A program made the position numbers and the translations under genes. From assembly GCA_002286715.1 (NCBI GenBank), contig NSJX01000020.1:257873-321872 (forward strand): a DNA stretch of 64,000 nt. Direction: 5' to 3'. A model generated the notes under the pieces. The model saw only the letters and a list, made by a program, of their open reading frames with translations, ran no database searches and was not told the DNA's origin. This document shows positions 56,552 to 64,000 of the stretch, piece after piece. Within the stretch, counting starts at the first letter, position 1. Every line of letters starts with the position of its first letter. Source of the stretch: Dentipellis sp. KUC8613 (lineage: Eukaryota > Basidiomycota > Agaricomycetes > Russulales > Hericiaceae).

Positions 56552-58985
56552 TTACAGCCCTCTACTGATGACTCTTGTTACAGTCTTGATTGTGGTCGTG
56601 GTCGTGGTGGTCGTAACGGTCGTAACTCCGCTGTGCGATTCGTCTTTGGTGTTGACGGTTGACGTCGTGATGTCTTGTCCTTTCGTGACGCGAGGATGCA
56701 GTCTCCAGTACTGGTTGTATCCGACGGCAATCGAGTCGTTCGTGAGCGTTATCTACGTGAAACAAGGATGTGAGTCTCAGTGTTTCCTATGGATCCTCAT
56801 GACGTATGCTTACCTTCGTGCCTGGTGTCGCGTCTCTCAATGCGAAAATGAGGTTCTCATGAGGCCAGCGAATTCTACGAAACACCATCCAGTCAGAAAA
56901 GGTCCCACAATATAACAAGGATTTATCCTTACCTGACAAGGACGTCATCGTCGTCTTCCTCGCCGCCGCTGTACACCTCGACGTCCCAGCTGACTGGGAA
57001 CGGCGTGGTGATGAGTGGGACATTGTCGTGCAGTCTTCCGTCCATCGTCAAGTACGACCCGTTATGTACGCTCTTGATCGCGTATCCAGGACCCAACGGC
57101 ACGAACTCCCACTATGCAAATCCACATATCAGCACAATTGTTCGATATCGAGGACGGCAACGCAACTCACCTGCTGGTTCTCCCACCCATGCACGCTGAA
57201 CGCGATCGCAGATCGGTTGTCCCCGCCCGACAGATCCAGCGCTGTCCCCCAGCTCGCATCCGTGATCGTGTACACGCCCGGCTCGAGCTTGCGGTACGGA
57301 ATCGGGCGCGCGTCGGGGATGTGCGGCGGCAGTGGGCGCTGCTCCTTCTCCTTGGAAGGCGAGTTCGAGTGCGAGACGGGCGTCGACGAGCGGTCGGACG
57401 CGGGGATGACGATCGCCGCGGGCGCGGGCGCGGGCTCGGGGTCGCTGACGACGTGGTACAGCGTCGGCGAGGCCTCGCGGATGTCGTAGTCGCGCCCTTC
57501 GGACTCCGAGGTAGACGATCCCTCCTCTTCCTCCTCTTCCCCCTCCTCTTCTTCAGACTCCTCCTCCTCCTCCTCGCTCTCTGCTTCGTCGGAGTCCTGC
57601 GCGTCGATCCGGGCCTCGCTGTCCTCCATGTGGGGCGGGACGTACCGCGGCACGCCCTGCACGAGGGCCTGCTGCACAAGGTCCAACAACTGCCTCTGCT
57701 GGTCGCTCTCATGCTCGTACTCGGCGTCGTCCATCTGCCCCTGGTCCTGGCCCTGACCCTGGTCACCATTCAGCCCTGGGGGCTCGTAGCGCGACAGCTC
57801 GCTCAGGAGCCGCTCCTGCACCTCGTCGAGACGGCGCTGCGCCTCTGCTGCCGCGTCGAGCGGCGAGTCCTGGATGGGCACCGGGACGCCGCCGAAGGCA
57901 TTGCGCGCGTAGACGCGCCAGGACGACTCGGTGCCGTCGGTGACGCCGGAGGGGGGCCCGTAGCGGGCGTAGTTGAGCGCCTCCATGAAGTCGGCATCGT
58001 TGTACGGGTGCTCCTGGACCTCGCGGATCGGGGAGAGGGAGGGGCGATCGGTGCCAGAGGGTGAGGTGGGACGCTCTGGGGTGGGGGTGTCTTGGGTTTG
58101 GATGGAGGGCGTGGTAGTACCGGAGTCGCCGTTGGAGGAGGTTGGTTCGGGAGCAAGGGAGGGGGTGGAGGTGGAGGCGGGCTCAGCTTGGAAGACGGGG
58201 AAGACAGGCAATTTCTGGGCAGGCGAAGCCGGTTCGTCCTGCTTGCGTTCTTTCTCGTCCTGCGTCTTCACCTGCTCTACGACCTTCACTGGAGCGACGT
58301 CCTCAGCGTCGACAGTCACCTGCGGCTTCTCGATCTGCGGGATTGCCTCCTCTGCCTTCTCGCTGTCGGAGCTCTCACTCGAAGGTTCTACTACCTCCAC
58401 TCTCGGTTCCTCCTCCACCCTTCGCTCCTCTTTCACCTCTGGCTCGGGCGTCCCCTCTTCTGGCTCCTCCACGATCTGCACGTGACGCCTCTCTTCCTGG
58501 ATCTCGTCCTCCTCCGACTGGAGCTCCTCCTTCGCCTCCTCGTACACGGTTCCCCTCCTCAACGCCTCCCTGTCCGACTTCTCTTCCTCCGGCGTGTCCA
58601 TCAACTCCCCAGGCATAGCTTCGGACTTCTCTCTCTCCGACTTCTGCTCCGGCTCCGGCTCCGGCTTGCGACTCTCTAGCTCCTCCTTCTCCTTCCGCTC
58701 CTCCTCCTGCCGTGTCTGCTCCTCCCTACGCACCTGCTCTTCCTGCTGCGCCTGCTCCACCTTCGCGGCCTCGGCCTTGACGACCTGCGCCTGCGCCTGT
58801 GCGGGCTCCGTCCCGGCCTCCGGCTCGCTGGGCTGCGCCTTCGGCGCGAGCGGCCGCGGGAACGAGCGCGGTAGTGGGTGCGGGTGCGGGTGTGCGGCGG
58901 CAGGTGGGGAAGGCATCGGCAGGTTGCGTATGCTCCCGTTGCGCGAGGGAACGGGGGACGAGCGGCGGCTAGGTGCGTTTCCCAT
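56552..58985 (-). CDS. Disordered protein with C-terminal beta-trefoil lectin domain
   Basis: Exons 58985-57171, 57111-56933, 56874-56814 and 56752-56552, 751 aa. It begins MGNAPS, an N-myristoylation consensus (Gly2, Ser6). Residues 20-550 are disordered: Pro-rich, then a highly charged Gln/Glu/Lys coiled-coil-like region, then acidic runs of Glu. From about residue 560 comes a beta-trefoil of the ricin-B-like type found in mushroom lectins: LEPGVYTITDASWGTALDLS, HGWENQQWEF, SWDVEVYSG, and NQYWRLHP closing the third repeat. The end is a Thr/Val-rich tail. Its trefoil pattern matches the small lectin at 59896-60456, with the same first intron position after NQQ. Carbohydrate binding is inferred; membrane tethering is a prediction. 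It converges on the Rieske-DUF455 gene, 80 bp away. Confidence 0.8.
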
Positions 58986-59895
58986 TTTCTTGACGGGTGT
59001 TGACGACTAGGAAAGGGTTCGAGACGGCCTGTTAGGAAGTCGAAAGGTGGACGACAGCTGAGAGTAGGAGCGGAGAGGATAGTAGTTTCTGCTGCTAGTG
59101 ATGCGCAGGGGGTGTTCTGGGAGATGAAGAGGTTGGGCTGTAGAGCGGCGAGGTCTTATGAAGGCAGGGTGTCGCGGCAGACGGCTGGTTGTGGTGAGTG
59201 AGTAGCATGGCTTCACGCTTGCGCCGAGACACATGAAATGCACGTTCACAGGCCCCGATGACGCCTGTGTTACCGGCGTACATGCACGCAGAGGCCGCTC
59301 GCTACCGCGAGTGCTGCGGGCGTGCGTTCCACAGCCTCGCCGCCTGGTGTTGCAAGGCCTGGGGTTCATTCGAGGTGCCCGACAGACGCTATGGGCTGGA
59401 AGATACGCGAGTTGCCTGGCCCGCTGTGATCCGGACACTGCATATTTATGAGAGACTATTTGGCTTCTGATGTACGTTCCTCTTTGCCACGCTGCAACGC
59501 CTGCAGGCTTCCGCACGACTGTTGACTACGTCGAGATCGCGTCAATCACGTGGTCCGGAAGGAGATCCACGTGACGGGCGCGTCCTCGCTTGCTGCAGTT
59601 TTCAGCAGTTCTCCTGCCATTCTTACAGGTGGTTGGCCATGGGCTCACGCGTTAGCTCTGTAATTCATCTAGTTTCTCACTTGACGGAGCATCCAGTCAC
59701 AATCACATGAACACCATTTCGGCAACTCCGATTCTTCACTCGAACGAAAGACAATCATCATACATTTCACTCCACACGGTATGTTTACAGTACACGGAAG
59801 TCAATATTCTCCCCTTTCACATGATAACCCTAGCTAATTACACTTGCCGTAAAGGTATGCGTCAGTAAAACCTCGATGCGAGAGAGCAGAAAAGT
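58986..59895. other. Intergenic stretch between the lectin genes
   Basis: About 910 bp: the promoter of the large gene and the 3' end of the small one. Small plus-strand frames at 59233-59470 have no domain. Confidence 0.5.
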
Positions 59896-60456
59896 CTACG
59901 TACAGGGCCTGACATACCACACCTGGTTCCTGCCGTTCCACTTGCCCCAGAGCGTGACCGGGGTGCCGGGCGTCGGGTTTCCGTGGTCAGAGAGATCGAT
60001 GTTGTAAGTCGTGTTAGGGATAAAGAAGCTGCGCAATCATTCTCGTCAATGCCACGACCTCCCTCTTTTGAGAGCGGAACTCACCGAAATGCGCTGGAGT
60101 CCTCATCGTCGGGCCAGATGTCCCACTCCCTGGGGCAATCGGATGCGACAACGCGCGTGCCGTCGCCGGGCTCGCCCTCGATGTCGAGGAACTTGCCCGT
60201 CGCGACCGAGCGGATCGTCCAGCCGGTGCCCTGCGGCTGCTCGAAGGTCCACTGCAAGCACACGTCGGTATCTGTGTCAGCACCCCGAAGAACGCTATAC
60301 CACACGCCAGTACGCAGCCGGACGCACCTGCTGATTACCCTGGCCGTGGAACCCAAAGCCAATGATGGACCGCTCGTCGCCGCCCGAGAGGTCGAGCGCG
60401 GTGCCCGCCTGCCCGTTGGTGATGGTGTACGTGCCTCCGGATTGGATAGATGCCAT
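59896..60456 (-). CDS. Small beta-trefoil (ricin-B-like) mushroom lectin
   Basis: Exons 60456-60328, 60251-60085 and 60028-59896, 142 aa, essentially the whole of a single beta-trefoil. Three repeats are visible: TYTITNGQAGTALDLSGGDE, then WTFEQPQGTGWTIRSV...GKFLDI, then TTYNIDLSDHGNPTPGTPV ending LWGKWNGRNQVWYV. The QxW-type motifs and length (about 140-150 aa, no signal peptide) fit the cytosolic fruiting-body lectins of agaricomycetes. These bind glycans and several defend against nematodes and insects; that role is only inferred here. The first intron falls at the same NQQ|W position as in the adjacent large gene, so they share an ancestor. A TATA box sits 33-40 nt upstream. Confidence 0.87.
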
Positions 60457-61610
60457 GGTTGTGTGGGGCACTTCGCTCAGCACGGGTGCTTATATACGGT
60501 GCAGGCCAGGGCTCTGACGTCGGGTCGGCCGGCCTCGGACAGATGATATCATCCGCGCCTGGGCGTGAGGCGCAGCCTAACAGTGTGTTATTAGAGGACG
60601 CCACCACCACAGAATGCACTATGCACCCCCGATCGCGACGAGCGTCCGTGAAAGAACGCAGGGCGCACCGCAAAGGGAGCACCCGCCCATCGCGCTAGCT
60701 TCTGGCCAGGACATGGGATGGCCGCGCCTGTGCGGCAGCAGTGCGACATTGACAGCTGGGCGCAATCGCGTGCGCAATCGTACTGCTTTTGAGGGATCTG
60801 GACTTGAGAATAACGCCATTCGCGCTTGTCATGTTTGTGGAGTAGCTATAGAGAGCACCTACCCTTGGAGCGTGGCCAGTGAAAGGGCAAAAGCGGTACA
60901 TGGTGCATGGTCTGCAGCGGGAGATCGATGGCGTGGCCGTGTATCGACATCGATGTCAGAGTCTTCCATGCTTTCGAACGTCCAGCGGGGATACTACGGT
61001 TGCACTATAGCCCTGGTGGCGGCCCTTGTCACTGGCCAACCACGGGCCTCTTGGTGCCGCGGCGTCCCGCTGTATGACCTATTTGACATGACCGTTAGCG
61101 CACATCTCTGCAAACGGGCACCGGCAGTGTCAGACAAAATAACGAATGCGCAGCGAGCTCGAGATAGTACCACCACTGCTAAACCATGTACGGATGAATA
61201 TGAGGGTCTGTCGTGCTTACCAGAGGGTATCCAAAACACATTGTTTATTTTACGCACCATACGCAACAGCAGGATCCTCCTCCGAAGTCTCACAACCCGA
61301 CAAGACTATGGAATACTGTACCGTAATTATGGTACAGAGAGCAGGGGTTCGACGCTAAACGAAGCTAAGATCTACGAAAAATATGTATATACCACACTTT
61401 TTTTGAGCTGCCCACCGCCTCACATGTACAGCAACCGTACGTACGCGCCATAAATACATGCACCGCACCTACAACTGCCACCTTGCGCCCCGCGAACCAA
61501 ACTCGAAAACGTGCGACAGAGCCAAGCCAAAGCAAGAACACAGACTTTGCAACATCTACATCGACAATTGAATGGATCACAGCAGATGGGCCTCGCCCCG
61601 CGCCCGCCTC
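60457..61610. other. Intergenic stretch, 1.15 kb
   Basis: Between the small lectin (start side) and the xylulokinase stop codon. A plus-strand open frame of 279 codons at 60614-61453 has no domain and no splice support. The TATA box of the lectin lies at its left end. Nothing else was seen. Confidence 0.5.
60489..60496 (-). promoter_or_regulatory. TATA box of the small lectin gene
   Basis: The minus strand reads TATATAAG 33-40 nt upstream of the start codon. Confidence 0.6.
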
Positions 61611-64000
61611 CTACACCAACGCCTTGACGAGCATGCCCTCCAGCCGGCAGTACTCGGGCACGATCGCCGCGTATGCCATGAACGCGTCCACGTCCGGCTC
61701 GGCCACCTTCCCGAGCCCGACCTGCATCTCCGCCTCGCTCGTCGGCAGCGCGGTCACCGGCATCAGCGTCGCAGGCGTCGCCGCCACATCCGCTGCGCCA
61801 TTTTCGCCCGCGACGCCGACGCCGGGCGCACTGCTGCCAAGGTCGGGCGTCGTGAACGCCGTCGACGGCTGCACGGAGCTCGACGAGCCCGTGCCCGTCG
61901 TGCTCGCGCTGGTGCTCGTCACCGTGCGCACGCGCCCCGCGGCGGCCTCCTCCTCGCCGAACCCGTACGAGCTGTTCACCGCGCCCTCCGCGGCGATCCC
62001 CATCCGCTCCATCTCCTCCAGCGCGTCCTCGTCCTCCTCCGCAAACACCGTCGTCCCGAACCCGCCCGCGCGCAACCCCGCGTGCCCGTACGGCGTGCTC
62101 GCGCCGCTGCTCGCGGTCCCGGGCGCCGCGGGCACGAAGGCGGGCGCGTTGATGTTCGTCCGCAGCGCCGTGCCGCCGCTCGCGACCCACCGCTTGCCGA
62201 GCAGCCGCCGCACCTCCTCCTCGAAGCTGCTGCGCCCGGTGCCGGTGCCCCGCTCCTTGCCCCACACCCACCGCGCGATGTACGCGCCGCCCAGCGCCGC
62301 GCGCCCCGGGAAGCCCGTCGCGGGCGAGTTGCGGTGCGGCGCGACCTGCGCCGAGTCGAGCTGCGTCGTCGGGATCAGCACGGGGGCGTTCCAGATCTCG
62401 GAGAGCAGCGACGCGACGCTCGGGAAGTTGGCGGCTGCGCCCGTCGTCAGGATGCGCGCGGGCAGCGTCGAGTAGTCGTACGGGTCGAAGGACAGCCCGA
62501 TGGTTGTTGCCGCCATGGGCGCGACCGCCACCGGTGTGCCGGTGCGACCTGGTTGCGAGCCGGGCACGGGAGACGCGGTCGAGCTCGCTGCGTTGAGGAA
62601 GTTCGGGCCGCGCGCGCGCCCGGAGGAGCCGCCGAGGACGCCCGTGGCGATCATCCGGGACCAGCGCACGCGGAACGAGAGCACTTGGCTCTCGACGAGG
62701 CAGCGCGGGTTCGCGCGCAGGTCGCGGAATTCGTTGACTTTGATGCCCGTCTCGAAGCGGAAGATGCCCTTCACGTGCGAGAGCGGGAAGCTGTCGCCCT
62801 GCAGCAGCCAGAAGCTGAACAGCTTGTCGTCCAGCCTGCGCCGCGGTCAGTTTGTCGCTATGTGCAGGGCGGGCTGACGTACCCGATGGAGCCACCTGGT
62901 GGGACGACGGACACAAGGCGATCGAACGCGCTCCAGCTCTTGGTATACATGTCCCTCACGAGTGCTCGTGGGACGTCTGCGTTTCTGTAGCAGGCTAAGT
63001 CAACACGCGACGAATTATGTAGGTAGGACCTACCGACTGTTGAGCACGACGATGTATTTTCGTTTTTCACTAGGGTCTTGTGCAGGATGCGGGTACACAT
63101 TGTATAGTCGGGTCGGGAGATAGTGCGGGGCGCTGGTCAGCAGGATATCCATAGGTCCAAAGGCAAGAACGGCGTCCGACGGCGCGGGACATAAGGATAG
63201 ATAGGTGGACAGGAAATCCGAGGTAAATGGTGCGACAATTGTATCTTTTCCGCAAGCAAGATTAGCAAGGCTCTTACAACAGGACAAGTCGCTTACCAGG
63301 TTCGAATCCGTATCGTTCTACAAGATATCGTGAGACAGAGCCGATACGCCGCCCGCCGCCCGAGACGTCAACCTCCCCGAGCCACGCGCGTACCCGACGT
63401 CCCTCTTCACGACTTCCACCAACGAAGTCCAAAACGTCGTCGTCCCAATGGCCTTGCCCGCCAGCTGCGTAGACCCACATGCCCGTCGCGCACGCCTCAG
63501 CCTCGCTCATGGTGACCCACGCCCCCGCAATCAGACTCGCGAGGAAAGCAGATGCGACCTGCACGCGGCCCGTGCGAGCCCAGACGTCGGGCGAAGCCTC
63601 GCGCACGCGCAAGAGTTGTGCCGCCATGAGCGACGCGTGGGCGCTCGTGCCGACGCGGGCGGCCATGTGGTCGGGGCCGCCGAGAGCGGCCTCGAGCGCG
63701 AGTGCATGGGAGTGCGAAAATGTGTCTTGTGCAACGGGCGTGTTCGGAAGAGAGAAGGCGCTGGGCGAGATCTGGGAGTGCAGCGGGAGGCGGGAGTCGA
63801 GAGGAGGAAAGGAGGGTATTGGAGTGGATTTCCACCAGACGAGAGCAGGCTTGTCACGGTCACGGGTCAGCGAGCGCACAAGGCATGACGGTCACGCGTG
63901 ACCGTTGCCGACGGCGCGGCGCGTCTCGAAAAACGGAAGCAAATCTCACCTGTGCTGCCCCTCCGATTGATTTAAACCGACCAACGTCATAGTTTCTGCT
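61611..64000 (-). CDS. Xylulokinase (FGGY family), 5' end missing
   Basis: Exons read from the right edge: 64000-63950 (partial), 63849-63297, 63244-63034, 62984-62883 and 62835-61611, at least 713 codons seen. FGGY-kinase marks: IGGAAQPALVWW (the GQH-like substrate loop in the N-domain), then VASAFLASLIAGAWV, GPMDILLTSAPHYLPTRLYN, IFRFETGIKVNEFRDL, FRVRWSRMI, and in the C-domain ILTTGAAANFPSVASLLSEIWNAPVLIP followed by AALGGAYIARW. The C-terminal 100 residues include an Ala/Ser/Thr-rich disordered insert. D-xylulose kinase phosphorylates xylulose to xylulose-5-phosphate, linking pentose catabolism to the pentose-phosphate pathway in the cytosol. The ATP-binding N-terminal start lies outside the window. 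Other FGGY kinases (glycerol, ribulose) lack the PHYLPTRLYN-type block, so the call is firm. Confidence 0.87.

Noticed and set aside
57114..58064. 316-codon plus-strand frame, Arg/Leu-rich
   Set aside because: Antisense shadow of the Glu-rich exon of the lectin fusion.
60614..61453. 279-codon plus-strand frame
   Set aside because: No domain, no plausible regulatory sequence, mixed low-complexity composition, and it overlaps a probable promoter region.
61572..62990. Long plus-strand frame (472 codons) and a minus frame of 498 codons over the same bases
   Set aside because: Shadows of the GC-rich xylulokinase exon; composition is mostly Arg/Ala from third-position GC bias.
63297..63310. GGTTCGAATCC, a tRNA T-arm/B-box-like sequence
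   Set aside because: No acceptor stem or A box at the right distance; the bases are codons of the xylulokinase exon end (GFEPG) on the minus strand.
1..64000. CRISPR array, rRNA, prokaryotic operon or viral replication genes
   Set aside because: No repeat-spacer pattern, rRNA core sequence or such gene was seen; introns and families are eukaryotic.

Overview
The window is nuclear DNA from a filamentous basidiomycete, most likely an Agaricomycete (mushroom or bracket fungus). Genes are dense on both strands and cut by many 48-66 nt GT-AG introns. Coding regions are GC-rich, and the gene content fits (F-box-like families, a beta-trefoil mushroom-type lectin, a TOPORS-type RING ligase, a homeodomain factor). 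All exon models below were built by hand from splice motifs, reading-frame closure and family motifs. No search was run.

Layout. 1.6-13.4 kb: six tandem minus-strand paralogues of a compact protein-kinase-like family, each with the same four-exon structure; a 1.4-kb poly(A)-tailed retroposed insert with a perfect 14-bp target-site duplication sits between the fourth and fifth copies. 14.0-15.4 kb: a protein with a PD-(D/E)XK-nuclease-like motif (+). 16.0-18.8 kb: TOPORS-like RING E3 ligase (+). 19.5-21.1 kb: homeodomain transcription factor (-) whose recognition helix is split by a 12-nt microexon. 21.1-27.25 kb: a gene-poor stretch. 27.25-29.7 kb: BRD7/BRD9-like bromodomain protein (+). 30.2-31.0 kb: small nucleotidyltransferase-fold protein (-). 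32.0-35.9 kb: mismatch-repair MutL homologue PMS1 (+). 36.3-39.5 kb: tandem pair of F-box-like genes (+), the first frameshifted twice. 39.7-40.4 kb: NADPH-dependent FMN reductase (-). 41.8-48.3 kb: three F-box-like genes. 48.8-51.6 kb: cyclin-domain protein (+). 51.8-53.3 kb: TauD-type dioxygenase (-). 54.4-56.5 kb: Rieske plus DUF455 (ferritin-like) fusion with a likely mitochondrial presequence (+). 56.6-60.5 kb: two related beta-trefoil lectins (-), one fused to a large disordered, probably N-myristoylated region. 61.6-64 kb: xylulokinase (-), running off the right edge.

How the genes work together. Most of the single-copy genes look like ordinary housekeeping genes (mismatch repair, chromatin reading, SUMO/ubiquitin ligation, pentose metabolism, sulfur scavenging) and need not be functionally linked. 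The unusual part is the left 15 kb. There a recently amplified kinase-like family keeps lysine, glutamate, HxD...N and DFG residues, lacks a visible glycine loop, and carries fast-changing Ser/Arg tails. It lies next to a putative nuclease-fold protein, and is the best candidate here for an undescribed system. Secondary points of interest are the microexons, the Rieske-DUF455 fusion and the lectin fusion.
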